This document shows positions 1 through 8,759 of a DNA stretch of 64,000 nt, in pieces. Origin of the DNA: Alphaproteobacteria bacterium. Its GTDB lineage: Bacteria; Pseudomonadota; Alphaproteobacteria; Rhizobiales; Hyphomicrobiaceae. Position numbers and translations under genes: made by a program. Every line of letters begins with the position of its first letter. Position 1 is the stretch's first letter. The notes beneath the pieces are model-generated. The model searched no databases. It was not told the origin of the DNA and saw only the letters and a program-made list of their open reading frames with translations. The stretch is from NCBI GenBank assembly GCA_019137195.1, contig JAGVSR010000010.1, positions 44,956 to 108,955 on the forward strand. The letters run 5' to 3'.

Positions 1-1
1 C

Positions 2-436
2 GACCATCGCGCACGGGCGCCGGCTGCGCGGCGCCTCGTGCTCGGCGGCGCCGACGCGCATCGGGTGACGCTGCCGGTCGCCGCGCTCGCGCTCTCTCTC
101 GATGCGGTGGGTCTGCATGCCGTCTGCTCCGACGACGCGGGCGACTACCTCTGCAACGCGGTGCTCTACCACTCGCTCGCCGCCGGCCACCGGCGGCGAG
201 CGTCCGGGCGCTGCACACCACACCGGGCCGGCTTCCTGCACATCCCGACCGGGCTCGCCAATGACGCAGACGTGCCGTCGCGGCTCGACAGCAGCCAGCT
301 CTTGCGCGGCGCCGTGAAGATCCTCGACGTTGCGCTTGCGCGCTGTGTCCAGCCTGTCCCGTCGTGGCCACGTCGCAGGGCGGCCGACGGAAGCGAGGCG
401 TACGGCCACCCAGGCCGAGCGTCGGGGCCCCGCTGA
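2..436 (+). CDS. pcp: Pyroglutamyl-peptidase I (pyrrolidone-carboxylate peptidase), C-terminal part, 5' end outside window
   Basis: Cytosolic cysteine peptidase of family C15 that removes N-terminal pyroglutamate from peptides. The reading frame is open from base 2, so the N-terminal part lies outside the window. The visible part holds the family's nucleophile region (SDDAGDYLCNAVLYHS, Cys codon at 152-154) and, about 29 residues later, the GFLHIP segment carrying the catalytic His. The catalytic Glu, which comes earlier in the family, is not visible. About 93 residues follow from the Cys to the stop, somewhat more than in usual members, and the Arg/Pro-rich tail is unlike the family. Convergent with thiS. 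The family call is fairly secure from the Cys and His motifs; enzymatic integrity cannot be judged from a fragment. Confidence 0.75.
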   Translation, partial: DHRARAPAARRLVLGGADAHRVTLPVAALALSLDAVGLHAVCSDDAGDYLCNAVLYHSLAAGHRRRASGRCTPHRAGFLHIPTGLANDADVPSRLDSSQLLRGAVKILDVALARCVQPVPSWPRRRAADGSEAYGHPGRASGPR

Positions 437-569
437 AACGTGAGCGTCCACGATCCGTTCTGGCCCGGCGGCCTCCTCGCCTCTGTGGGCGTGGCTGGCC
501 CGGTCGGCGGCGAAGCAACGCAGCTGTGATGGAAAGGCAGGTGCCGCGAGGCCCGCGAGGCGGTCAGCC
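437..569. other. Short intergenic stretch between pcp and thiS
   Basis: This is the convergent gap between the two stop codons. I see no gene, no convincing terminator and no trace of thiG, which would normally follow thiS on the minus strand. Confidence 0.5.
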
Positions 570-785
570 TCACCCTCCCTGCCGGGCAGACACGATCTCG
601 ATACGGTCATGGGCGGCAATCTCCGTCTCGGCCCGTGCCCGCAACGGAACGAACATCCCGTTCACGGCGGTCGCGACCTTTGCCGTACCGTAGCCCTGCT
701 CCTCGACCAGCATGGCGAGCGTGGTCGCCGTCGAGGTTACGGCCTCGCCGTTGACGACAACGGAAATGGGCTGGACGTCGGACAA
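570..785 (-). CDS. thiS: Sulfur carrier protein ThiS (thiamine biosynthesis), TTG start
   Basis: A 71-residue ubiquitin-fold protein. Family members carry sulfur as a C-terminal thiocarboxylate, made by ThiF, for thiazole formation by ThiG. The sequence runs from an ISVVVNGEAV beta strand to an IEIVSARQGG end, and the obligatory C-terminal Gly-Gly is present. The start is taken as TTG at 785-783: GGAG lies about 7 bases upstream, and the longer open frame adds residues foreign to the family. No thiG, thiO or thiE is visible beside it; the next gene is convergent pcp. It could serve a remote thi locus or be another small sulfur carrier, so the ThiS family is likely but the pathway is inferred. 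Confidence 0.8.
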   Translation of the reverse strand: MSDVQPISVVVNGEAVTSTATTLAMLVEEQGYGTAKVATAVNGMFVPLRARAETEIAAHDRIEIVSARQGG

Positions 786-1079
786 TGCGGGTCTCCGATC
801 TGTTTCTGGGCTCTGGCAGCTTACCGCAAGCCACCTCGAGCAAGCAAAAATCAACCCTCGCACCCGGCTCGCGAGCCGACTCCGTCACGCGACGACGATT
901 GTGATTGAACGATGTATAATTTCAGCTATAGTGCGCATCTGAACGAAGTTCACGAGCGCCGCGGCGGAAACTTGGCGTCAAGGGTAGTCGACAGCTCGCA
1001 ACGGCGCGCCGTTCTTTAACCATCCTGGGGCAAGAAGGTGCGTTCACCTTTTTGCCCGAAAGCCACAAAGGCCGTCCTT
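786..1079. other. Divergent intergenic region between thiS and the acyltransferase fusion gene
   Basis: About 290 bases holding the leaders of two divergent genes. A TATAAT sequence lies at 915-920 on the plus strand in a locally AT-richer stretch, but no -35 box sits at a standard distance, so it is only a weak promoter hint. No RNA gene was recognised. Confidence 0.3.
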
Positions 1080-4000
1080 ATGTCTGCATCCCTTCTCACC
1101 AGCCGCCGCTTTGCGCCCCTGTTCCTCTGCCAATTGCTGTCGGCGCTGAACGACAATTTCGTCAAGAACGCCCTCGTCATGCTGATCCTCTACAAGATCG
1201 GCTCCGAGGGCAGCGGCCCACTCGCCATCGCGGCCGGAGCCATGCTCGTGGCGCCGTTCTTTTTCCTCTCGGGTCTCGGCGGCGAACTCGCCGACAAGCA
1301 CGACAAGGCCATGATGGCCGAATGGCTGAAGCGCTGGGAGATCCCGGTTGCAGGCGTTGCCGCGCTGGGCTTCCTCGCAGGCTCGGTGCCGCTTCTGTTC
1401 ATTGCGCTCGCCGGCTTCGGCTGCATCGGCGCCCTCTTCGGTCCAATCAAGTACGGCATCCTCCCCGAGCAGCTCACGGTCGCCGAGCTGCCGAAGGGCA
1501 ACGCGCTCGTCGAGGGAGCGACGTTCCTGGCAATTCTTGCCGGCACCATCGCCGGTGGCCTGCTCGGCGCGGCCAACGGCCTCGAGTGGATCGCCGCCGC
1601 TGCCGTCGTCGGCATTGCCATCCTGTGCTGGATCTCGGCCCGACTGATGCCGAAGGGCCGCGCCGCCGCGCCCCATCTCGTTATCGCCAGGAACCCGGTC
1701 GCTTCGGCTCTCGATCTCGCACGCTCGCTGACGGGCGACCAGCGCTTGTGGACCGGCGGCCTCATTACGAGCTGGTTCTGGCTCGTCGGCGCCGTCGCGC
1801 TCTCGCTCCTCCCCGTGCTCATGAAGAACACCTTCGGCGGCTCGGAGCAGACCGTCACCGCCGCGCTTCTGGTGTTCACCGTCGGCATCGCGATCGGCTC
1901 GGGCCTCGCCGCCGCCGCCAGCAAGAGCCGCCCCAACCTCGCCCTGGTACCGATCGGCGCCGTGCTGATGGCGGTCTTCTGTCTCGATCTCTGGTGGGCC
2001 ACCGCCGGCATTGTAACCTCCGCGGCGCCGATGACGGTGACGGAGCTCCTCGCGTCCTTTTCCGGCTGGCGCGTGCTGGCCGACCTCATGGGTCTCGCAA
2101 TCGCCGGCGGCCTCTACATCGTGCCGTCGTTCGCGGCCGTGCAGATGTGGGCGCCCGACGACAAGAAGGCGCGCGTTATCGCTGGCTGCAACGTCATGCA
2201 GGCAGGCTTCATGACGGTCGCCATGCTCGCAACCGCGGGTCTCAAGGCCGCGGGCGTCACGCTCGCAACGCTCTATCTCATCCTCGGCCTTGCCAACCTC
2301 GTGGCCGCCGCGCTCATTCTTACCTCCTGGGGCAAGGAAGGCATCAGGGATGTCGGGCTCTTTCTCTTCAGGACTTTTCTTGGGCTCGAGGTAAAGGGTC
2401 TCGAGAACCTGCCCAAGGCTGGCGAGCGCGCCATCGTCGCGCCGAACCACGTGAGTCTCCTCGACGCCGGCATCATGCACGCCATCATGCCGTCGCACGC
2501 CGCATTCGCCGTCGACGTCGGAATGAGCGAGCGCTGGTGGGTGAAGCCGTTCCTGAAGCTCGTCAACGCGCACGCGATCGACCCGTCGAAGCCGCTCGCC
2601 ACACGCCACTTGATCCAGGCGGTGAAGGGCGGCGAGACGCTCGTCATCTTTCCCGAGGGACGATTGACCGTAACCGGCGGGCTCATGAAGGTCTACGACG
2701 GCACCGCCATGATCGCCGACAAGGCCGACGCGGTCGTTGTGCCGGTCCGCATCGAGGGTCCCGAGCGCTCGCCGTTCGGCTACCTGACCCGCTACCAGAC
2801 CCGAAAGACCTGGTTTCCCAAGACCACCGTCACCATCCTGCCGCCGGTGAAGCTCGCGGTCGATACGGGCCTCAAAGGCAAGAGCCGCCGACAGGCCGCG
2901 GGTGCCTCACTCCAGGACATCATGGTCAACACCGCGGTGATGACCGCTAAGCTCGACCAGACACTGTTCGACGCCCTTGTCGAGGCGCGCAATACCCGCG
3001 ACACCGGCAAGCCCGCCATCGAGGACGCGATGGGCACGCGCCTTTCCTACCGCAAGCTCATCGCCGGCGCGCAGGTGCTGGGCGCGAAGCTTGCGCCCTT
3101 TGCTGCCGAGGGCGAGGCAGTCGGCGTGCTGCTGCCGAACTCGGCCGGCGTCGCAGTGACGTTCTTCGCGCTGCAGTCGATCGGCCGCGTGCCAGCCATG
3201 CTGAACTTCACCGCAGGCGCTGCCAACATGGCCGCCGCCTTGACGGCCTGTAGGGCAAGCGTCGTCTTGACCTCACGCGGGTTCGTGGAGAAGGCGCATC
3301 TCGCCGACGTCGTCGGCAAGCTCTCCGAGACGGCAAAGGTTGTCTATCTCGAGGACGTCAAGGCGTCGATCGGATGGTCCGACAAGGTCAAGGGCCTGCT
3401 CGCTGGCGGCAAGCCGATGGTCGCGAGAAAGCCCGGCGATTCGGCGGTCATCCTCTTCACCTCCGGCTCAGAGGGCACGCCGAAGGGCGTCGTCCTCTCG
3501 CACAAAAACCTCTTGGCTAACGCTTTCCAGTGCTTGCACCGCATCGCGGTCGACGGCCAGGACAAGGTATTCAACGTGATGCCGGTGTTCCACTCGTTCG
3601 GACTGACGGGAGGCCTCGTCATGCCGCTCGTCGGCGGCGTGCCGGTCTTCCTCTATCCGTCGCCTCTGCATTACCGCATCGTGCCCGAGCTCGTGTACGG
3701 CTCGAACGCAACCATCATGTTCGGCACAGACACGTTCCTCAACGGCTACGCGCGCACCGCGCACCCCTATGACTTCCATCGCGTGCGCCTCATCGTGTCG
3801 GGCGCCGAGGCGGTCAAGGACCGCACGCGCCAAGTCTACATGGAGAAGTTCGGCGTCCGCATCCTCGAGGGCTATGGCGTCACCGAGACCGCGCCCGTGC
3901 TCGCCATCAACACGCCACTCGCCAACAAGGCCGGCACCGTGGGCAAGCTCGCGCCACTCATGGAGGCGCGCCTCGAGCCCGTGCCTGGCATCACGGAAGG

Positions 4001-4538
4001 CGGGCGCCTCTACGTGCGCGGGCCGAACGTGATGCTCGGCTACATGCGCGCCGAGAGTCCCGGCGTCCTGGAGCCGCCGCACGACGGTTGGCATGACACC
4101 GGCGACATCGTCTCGATCGACCCACAGGGCTTCATCACCATCAAGGGCCGCGCCAAGCGCTTCGCCAAGGTCGGCGGCGAGATGGTGTCGCTGTCGGCGG
4201 TCGAGGCGATGGCCGCCGAGCTATGGCCGAGCCTCATCACCGTCGTCGTCGCGGTGCCGGATGCGAGAAAGGGCGAGAAGCTGGTTCTCCTCACCAGCGA
4301 CGCGAGCGTCACTCGCGAGGCCTACTCGCGGTTCGCGAGGTCGAAGGGGGCCTCAGAGCTCCAGGTGCCGGCTGAGGTGCTTCTCGTCGACAAGATCCCG
4401 CTATTGGGGTCGGGCAAGCCCGACTACGTTTCGGCGCTTGCCCTCACCAAGTCCCGTCTCGCAACCCGACCGGCCAAGGCCGAAGCGCTGGTGCCGGAGC
4501 CGGTGCTCACGCCCGCACCACCCAAGTCGGCGGCATGA
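1080..4538 (+). CDS. aas: Aas-like trifunctional protein: lysophospholipid flippase / 1-acyl-glycerophosphate-type acyltransferase / acyl-ACP ligase
   Basis: A 1152-residue inner-membrane protein for phospholipid repair. Order of domains: an LplT-like major-facilitator transporter (about residues 1-400, opening SRRFAPLFLCQLLSALNDNF); a PlsC acyltransferase with NHVSLLDAG (HX4D box near 456) and FPEGR (near 524); and an AMP-binding acyl ligase with the P-loop ILFTSGSEGTPKG near 790 and GYGVTETAP near 931. In E. coli the transporter (LplT) and the acyltransferase/ligase (Aas) are separate proteins; fused forms are known. The ATG at 1080 is chosen because homologues start close to the SRRFAPLF motif; an upstream in-frame GTG at 1038 would add 14 residues. 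The substrate, lysophospholipid and acyl-ACP, is inferred from the family. It stands alone, divergent from thiS. Confidence 0.9.
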   Translation: MSASLLTSRRFAPLFLCQLLSALNDNFVKNALVMLILYKIGSEGSGPLAIAAGAMLVAPFFFLSGLGGELADKHDKAMMAEWLKRWEIPVAGVAALGFLAGSVPLLFIALAGFGCIGALFGPIKYGILPEQLTVAELPKGNALVEGATFLAILAGTIAGGLLGAANGLEWIAAAAVVGIAILCWISARLMPKGRAAAPHLVIARNPVASALDLARSLTGDQRLWTGGLITSWFWLVGAVALSLLPVLMKNTFGGSEQTVTAALLVFTVGIAIGSGLAAAASKSRPNLALVPIGAVLMAVFCLDLWWATAGIVTSAAPMTVTELLASFSGWRVLADLMGLAIAGGLYIVPSFAAVQMWAPDDKKARVIAGCNVMQAGFMTVAMLATAGLKAAGVTLATLYLILGLANLVAAALILTSWGKEGIRDVGLFLFRTFLGLEVKGLENLPKAGERAIVAPNHVSLLDAGIMHAIMPSHAAFAVDVGMSERWWVKPFLKLVNAHAIDPSKPLATRHLIQAVKGGETLVIFPEGRLTVTGGLMKVYDGTAMIADKADAVVVPVRIEGPERSPFGYLTRYQTRKTWFPKTTVTILPPVKLAVDTGLKGKSRRQAAGASLQDIMVNTAVMTAKLDQTLFDALVEARNTRDTGKPAIEDAMGTRLSYRKLIAGAQVLGAKLAPFAAEGEAVGVLLPNSAGVAVTFFALQSIGRVPAMLNFTAGAANMAAALTACRASVVLTSRGFVEKAHLADVVGKLSETAKVVYLEDVKASIGWSDKVKGLLAGGKPMVARKPGDSAVILFTSGSEGTPKGVVLSHKNLLANAFQCLHRIAVDGQDKVFNVMPVFHSFGLTGGLVMPLVGGVPVFLYPSPLHYRIVPELVYGSNATIMFGTDTFLNGYARTAHPYDFHRVRLIVSGAEAVKDRTRQVYMEKFGVRILEGYGVTETAPVLAINTPLANKAGTVGKLAPLMEARLEPVPGITEGGRLYVRGPNVMLGYMRAESPGVLEPPHDGWHDTGDIVSIDPQGFITIKGRAKRFAKVGGEMVSLSAVEAMAAELWPSLITVVVAVPDARKGEKLVLLTSDASVTREAYSRFARSKGASELQVPAEVLLVDKIPLLGSGKPDYVSALALTKSRLATRPAKAEALVPEPVLTPAPPKSAA

Positions 4539-4565
4539 CGCAGCGACCGGCGACGGCGCGATGCA

Positions 4566-5054
4566 TCACCCCATCTTCTGCCACCGCCCCTCGGGTGACT
4601 GGCGCCAGTAGGTGCAGGTGTGCCCGGCGGCCTTGACGGCCTTCCATTCGGCGCGGGCGACCTCTAGGGCCTCGGGGTCGTTGCCGTCGAACAGATAGAC
4701 GGCGCGCAGCAGCCCTGCGAGATCCTTCGCTGTTGCGCCGTCGACAAGGAAGCGGACTCGCGCCCCGTTCGGCGCGTCGTCGGAGGTGGTGAGATAGATC
4801 GGCTGCTCGGACGCGAACCCGTCCTTCTTGGCGCCGTGCGGCAGGAAGCTTCCCTCGGAATAGGTCCACAGCGCGAGGTTCAACGCGTCGAGCCGCTCCT
4901 CGCTTCCCGACTGCACGACCGCGCGCCAGCCGCGCTCGAGCGTCTTCTCGAGGAGTGCCGGCAGCACGCGTTCGAGCGGCTGGCGCTCGAGATGGTAGAA
5001 AAGAACCTCGGCTGGAGTGCCGGCAGCCGGCGTGTGGGATGCTTCCTCGCTCAT
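4566..5054 (-). CDS. holC: DNA polymerase III subunit chi
   Basis: A 162-residue protein close to the family's usual length of about 150. In E. coli, chi pairs with psi in the clamp-loader complex and links it to single-strand DNA-binding protein. Family features visible are an N-terminal EVLFYHLERQPLERVLPALLEK segment, then WRAVVQSGSEERLDALN, an alphaproteobacterial-style LWTYSEGSFLPHG, and a C-terminal GHTCTYWRQSPEGRWQKMG end, as in chi proteins that finish with a Trp/Lys-rich tail. Start ATG at 5054. Convergent with the acyltransferase fusion (27 bases between stops). In many alphaproteobacteria holC follows pepA; here that neighbour is missing. Confidence 0.88.
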   Translation of the reverse strand: MSEEASHTPAAGTPAEVLFYHLERQPLERVLPALLEKTLERGWRAVVQSGSEERLDALNLALWTYSEGSFLPHGAKKDGFASEQPIYLTTSDDAPNGARVRFLVDGATAKDLAGLLRAVYLFDGNDPEALEVARAEWKAVKAAGHTCTYWRQSPEGRWQKMG

Positions 5055-5305
5055 CGTTGCTCATCCGGCAGGTGCGGGAGCTGTGCAAGTCCGAGCGCAC
5101 GATAGACCCGCGGTTCTTGATCGAGATCGATCGTGCTGGGACGCAATTGCCACTTGAAGCGGAAACGGCCCCCCACTACATGTCGGGGTCCGGTGCGGCG
5201 CCCTTCAAAAGGTGACGCCCGTGCGGGCGGTGAGTGGGCAGCATCTTCGGGTTCGCTGCCTTGCTCCCGCCCGCTGCGATTCCGGGGCCCCTCGTTGTGC
5301 CCGCC

Positions 5306-5584
5306 TCACTTCCTCGCGCTGCGTGGAATCTCGCCGGCGTCCTTGAGCGCCTGGATGCAACGGTCCGACAGCCCCTTGCCGACGTGGCGCATGCACTGGC
5401 GCGCAGCCGACGAGTTGGGCTCGTAGGCAGGACAATAGGCCTTGTAGTCTGCCGCACAGGCCTGCCTCACCTTGGCCGAGACGGCTCCGGCCGAATTGGC
5501 CGTGAGCCCGAGCGCGGCGACCGCCACCAATGCCGACACGCCGAAGGCTGCGGTCTTCGAGAACGTCAATCGAGCCATTGACAA
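5306..5584 (-). CDS. Small exported four-cysteine protein, function unknown
   Basis: A 92-residue protein with a clear Sec-type signal peptide (residues 1-34, KTAAFGVSALVAVAALGL core, ending NSAGA). The mature part of about 58 residues holds four cysteines at 43, 51, 64 and 76 in the pattern ACAADYKAYC...QCMRHVGKGLSDRC, suggesting two disulfides in the periplasm. Similar short Cys-patterned exported proteins are frequent in Hyphomicrobiales and have no assigned role that I know of. An in-frame second Met at residue 3 is an equally good start. It stands alone, 123 bases downstream of der on the same strand. No function can be given. Confidence 0.75.
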   Translation of the reverse strand: MSMARLTFSKTAAFGVSALVAVAALGLTANSAGAVSAKVRQACAADYKAYCPAYEPNSSAARQCMRHVGKGLSDRCIQALKDAGEIPRSARK

Positions 5585-5707
5585 ACTTTCCTTTCGAGTT
5601 TGAGCGTCTTGTGGTCCCGGCGTGCATATCGAAGTTGAGGGCCAAATTTAGCGCAAAGCACGACCGCAGGCCAGTATGCCGCACCCCGGTGCGCAGGGGC
5701 CGACGGC

Positions 5708-7114
5708 CTAACTGCGCCCTTTCCTGCGGCTCTCGAACGGGTTGTCGGACTTCCGGAGATTGAACCTCACCGGCACCCCCGGCAGCCCGAATACCTGCCT
5801 CAGGCTGTTGACGAGATACTTCACGTAGCTCTTCGGCAGATCCTCGGGCTTTGAGCAGAAGGCGACGAACGTCGGCGGCCGCGTCGAAGGCTGCGTGATG
5901 TAGCGGAGCCTGATGCGCCGGCCCGAGGCTGCCGGCGGCGCATGGCGCTCGAGCGCCTCTTTGAGCCAGCGGTTGAGGTCGGGAGTCGAGACGCGCTTGT
6001 TCCACGTCGCCGCCGCCTCGAACACCGCCTTCATCAGTCGGTCGAGCCCCTTCTCTGCGAGCGCCGACACCGGCACGACCCAGAGCCCCGGCACCTGGGC
6101 GAGGCTCGTCGCCACCTTCTCGCGCACCTCGTGCAAGACCTTCTGCTTGTTCTCGACAAGATCCCACTTGTTGACGGCGACGACGAGCGCGCGCCCCTCG
6201 TCGATCGCAAGGCTGCCGATGGTGAGATCCTGATGCTCGAGCGGATGCTCGGCGTCGACGAGCAGCACGACGACCTCGGCAAAGCGGATGGCGCGGACCG
6301 CGTCCGACGCGGAGAGCTTCTCCGCCGTCTCGGTGATCTTGGCCTTGCGCCGGAGACCCGCTGTATCGAAGAGACGGATCGATTGTCCGCCGAACGTGAA
6401 GTCGGTCGCAACCGCGTCTCGTGTGAGCCCCGGCTCGGGCCCGGTGATCATGCGGTCCTCGCCCAGCAGCGCGTTGACGAGCGTGCTCTTGCCGGCGTTG
6501 GGCCGCCCGACGATGGCGACGCGGAGCGGCCGGCGCGCGCGGGCCGCCTCGTCGTCCTCTTCCTCCTCCCCCGGCGCGTGCTCCTCGTCATCGCGCTCGC
6601 CGCGGTCACTCGTGACTCCGAGCGCGGCGGCGATGTCGGCCATGAGGTCGCCGATACCCTCGCCGTGCTCGGCCGAGATGGGCACCGGATCGCCGAGCCC
6701 CAATTGGAACGCCTCGTAAAAGCCTTCGCGCCCGGCGCGGCTCTCGCTCTTGTTGGCAACGAGCACGACGGGCTTGCCGGCCGCGCGCACGATGCGCCCG
6801 AACACCTCGTCTGCCGGCGTCACGCCGTCTTTCGAGTCGATGACGAACAGGATGAGGTCCGCAGCCTCGATTGCGCTCTCGGACTGCTTCCTCATGCGAT
6901 CCGAGACGGAGCCGGGTTTTCCTTCCTCGAGCCCTGCAGTGTCGACGATGCGAACCCGGTGGCCCGCGATCTCGGCCTCTCCCTCCTTGCGGTCGCGCGT
7001 CAGTCCCGGCAGGTCGGAGACGAGCGCCGCGCGCGTGCCCGTCAGACGGTTGAACAGCGTGGACTTGCCGACATTGGGCCGGCCGACGATGGCGATGGAG
7101 GGAAGCTCTGACAT
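5708..7114 (-). CDS. der: Ribosome-associated GTPase Der (EngA)
   Basis: An essential double GTPase needed for assembly of the large ribosomal subunit; 468 residues, typical length. Two G domains in tandem: P-loops GRPNVGKST (residues 11-19) and GRPNAGKST, switch motifs DTAGLEEG and DTAGLRRKAK, and base-recognition motifs NKSE (first) and NKWD (second), followed by the KH-like domain ending FNLRKSDNPFESRRKGRS. The linker between the G domains carries a very acidic run (GERDDEEHAPGEEEEDDEA). The start MSELPSIAIVGRP is used; the longer open frame upstream adds a Ser/Arg-rich stretch unlike the family. It is followed upstream by bamB, a TPR gene and panB on the same strand, an order common in Hyphomicrobiales. 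Confidence 0.97.
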   Translation of the reverse strand: MSELPSIAIVGRPNVGKSTLFNRLTGTRAALVSDLPGLTRDRKEGEAEIAGHRVRIVDTAGLEEGKPGSVSDRMRKQSESAIEAADLILFVIDSKDGVTPADEVFGRIVRAAGKPVVLVANKSESRAGREGFYEAFQLGLGDPVPISAEHGEGIGDLMADIAAALGVTSDRGERDDEEHAPGEEEEDDEAARARRPLRVAIVGRPNAGKSTLVNALLGEDRMITGPEPGLTRDAVATDFTFGGQSIRLFDTAGLRRKAKITETAEKLSASDAVRAIRFAEVVVLLVDAEHPLEHQDLTIGSLAIDEGRALVVAVNKWDLVENKQKVLHEVREKVATSLAQVPGLWVVPVSALAEKGLDRLMKAVFEAAATWNKRVSTPDLNRWLKEALERHAPPAASGRRIRLRYITQPSTRPPTFVAFCSKPEDLPKSYVKYLVNSLRQVFGLPGVPVRFNLRKSDNPFESRRKGRS

Positions 7115-7358
7115 TGGGTTCTCGAGGGAATTGCCGTGCCTTATGCAGCAATCGGCCCCCCTCCTGCAACTCGCGCGGGCAGATGCGGCTGCGGCCGCCT
7201 TCCCGGCGGTTGGCGCAGGTGCCGTAAACTGCGTTCCCCTCCCTTTCGAGGGGGAGAAGTCGTGGGGTTGCGCGCTCGGCACCAACGAGCACGCATTGCT
7301 GTAGTGCTGGCCGGACGGCTCGCTCGGTCGCGAGAGGCCGCGGGCACCAAGTCGAATT
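7115..7358. repeat. Intergenic gap with a GC-rich palindromic repeat-like element (7236-7257)
   Basis: The 244-base gap between bamB and der holds an imperfect palindrome, CTCCC (7239-7243) against GGGAG (7252-7256) around TTTCGAGG. Elements of the CCTCCC...GGGGAG type are common between genes in Hyphomicrobiales. The palindrome is seen directly; membership in a dispersed family is inferred. It also stands upstream of der, where a promoter would be expected. Confidence 0.35.
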
Positions 7359-8750
7359 TTAATTCAATCCGATCAGTTTCGCATTGTCGGTCAAGACGAA
7401 CATCTTGCCCTGGGCGACCACCGGGGCGATGTAGGCGGGATTGCCGAGGTCCTGCTGGGTCGCAATGCGCCCTGTCGTGGCCTCGACACCGACGATTTGC
7501 CCCTTGTTCGAGACCAGCCACAGCATGCCGCCGGCGAGCGTTGGCCCCGACCATGTCGTACCGGGAAGCTTTGCCGTCCACTGGATCTTGCCGTCATGGC
7601 GGTTGACCGCCATCAGCTGGCCGGTGATGTCGACCACGAATACGCTGCCGCCCGCCACCCACGGCGCCTGCGTGCCGGGAAGGTTCATTGACCACAGTCG
7701 TTCGCCGGTCTTGAGCTGCGTCGCCACCATCCGGCCCGCGTGGCCGACGGCGTAGACGACTCCAGTGTCGATGACAGGGCGCGCAGCGTCGCTCATGGCG
7801 GTGAGCTGCGAGGTGGTGCGCGTATTGTTGAGGCTCTCGGACCAAAGCTGGGAGCCGTCGGCGACGCGCATGGCGACGATGTCGCCCGAGGGATAGGGCA
7901 CGACGACCGTGTCGCCATCGACCGCAGGGCTCGCACTCAATGACAGGCTGGCCTGCTGCGGAAGCCCGCGCGCAGTCCACAGCTCAGTGCCATCGGTTGC
8001 GGAAAGGCAGTAAGTTCGCCCCTCTGTAGTGACCACGAACACGCGGTCCTGCGTTGCCGTCGGCGAGGCTCGGACAGGCGCCTCGACGTTCTTCTCCCAC
8101 AGTCTCTTGCCGGTTGCGGGATCGAGCGCCATCACATAGCCAAATCCTGAGGCAGCGAACAGGCGTCCGCCATCGACGGCGAGGCCGCCGCCATAGCCGC
8201 CGCCGTCGTCGCCGCCGAGCGAGAAGAAGCTCGAGTAGTTGGTCGGAACCTTCTTGTTCGGATCGGGGGATGGCTTCAGTGACTGCTTCCAGACCGCCGA
8301 TCCGCCGCCGAGCGAGAAGGCGCTGACGTTACCGGCGGCATCGAGCGTGAACACGCGGCCGTCGGCGACGATGGGGCTCGCCATCACGCGCCCGATCTTG
8401 TTGGTGCCTTCGCCGGCATCAGCGGTCCACGACTGGCGCACGCCGTCGGAGAAGGCGAGATGGCCCGGCGCATTGTTAGGGGCCCCGCCCGGCTGCGGCC
8501 AGGCATCGTTTGCGACCTGCTCGGGGAGGCCGATCGGCTGGCTGCCGTCGGCGAGCTCACCGGGAACCTTCTCCCGGTCCGGGAGAATGGCAACGCGCTT
8601 GCCCGGCAGCGGTACCTCTTTCTCCTTGAAGGGGTTGAGGTCGCTCATCTTGGGCAGGCTCGGCATGCTGTCGGCGCAGCCTGTGAGGAGCGCGATCGAT
8701 GAGGCGAGCAGCGCCCCTGCCATCCCGGTCCGTCGTCGTGAGCCCCCCAT
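7359..8750 (-). CDS. bamB: Outer-membrane assembly lipoprotein BamB (PQQ-like beta-propeller)
   Basis: A 463-residue lipoprotein of the BAM complex, which inserts beta-barrel proteins into the outer membrane. The N-terminus has a lipoprotein signal with lipobox LLTGC (Cys25). The rest is a series of PQQ-like propeller blades: repeats such as GRVFTLDAAGNVSAF, GRLFAASGFGYVMALDPATGKRLWEKN, TYCLSATDGTELW and QLMAVNRHDGKIQW, each a beta strand pattern ending in a G-K-x-x-W turn. Length is somewhat above the E. coli protein (392). It starts 9 bases after the TPR gene stops, so the two are probably co-transcribed; the TPR protein may belong to the same envelope function. Confidence 0.93.
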   Translation of the reverse strand: MGGSRRRTGMAGALLASSIALLTGCADSMPSLPKMSDLNPFKEKEVPLPGKRVAILPDREKVPGELADGSQPIGLPEQVANDAWPQPGGAPNNAPGHLAFSDGVRQSWTADAGEGTNKIGRVMASPIVADGRVFTLDAAGNVSAFSLGGGSAVWKQSLKPSPDPNKKVPTNYSSFFSLGGDDGGGYGGGLAVDGGRLFAASGFGYVMALDPATGKRLWEKNVEAPVRASPTATQDRVFVVTTEGRTYCLSATDGTELWTARGLPQQASLSLSASPAVDGDTVVVPYPSGDIVAMRVADGSQLWSESLNNTRTTSQLTAMSDAARPVIDTGVVYAVGHAGRMVATQLKTGERLWSMNLPGTQAPWVAGGSVFVVDITGQLMAVNRHDGKIQWTAKLPGTTWSGPTLAGGMLWLVSNKGQIVGVEATTGRIATQQDLGNPAYIAPVVAQGKMFVLTDNAKLIGLN

Positions 8751-8759
8751 CGGGACCTC

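Noticed and set aside
1..569. A thiG gene downstream of thiS
   Set aside because: No thiG motifs in any frame; the plus strand carries the pyroglutamyl-peptidase end instead.
915..920. TATAAT as a strong promoter for the acyltransferase fusion
   Set aside because: No -35 box at 16-18 bases; left as a weak hint only.
1044..2609. Long open frame (521 codons) antisense to the acyltransferase fusion
   Set aside because: Composition is Arg/Glu/His-rich in the pattern of a shadow frame in GC-rich DNA, with no family motif; the plus-strand gene is certain.
5176..5457. Open frame on the minus strand between holC and the Cys-rich gene
   Set aside because: Overlaps the well-supported Cys-rich gene in another frame and lacks protein-like features.
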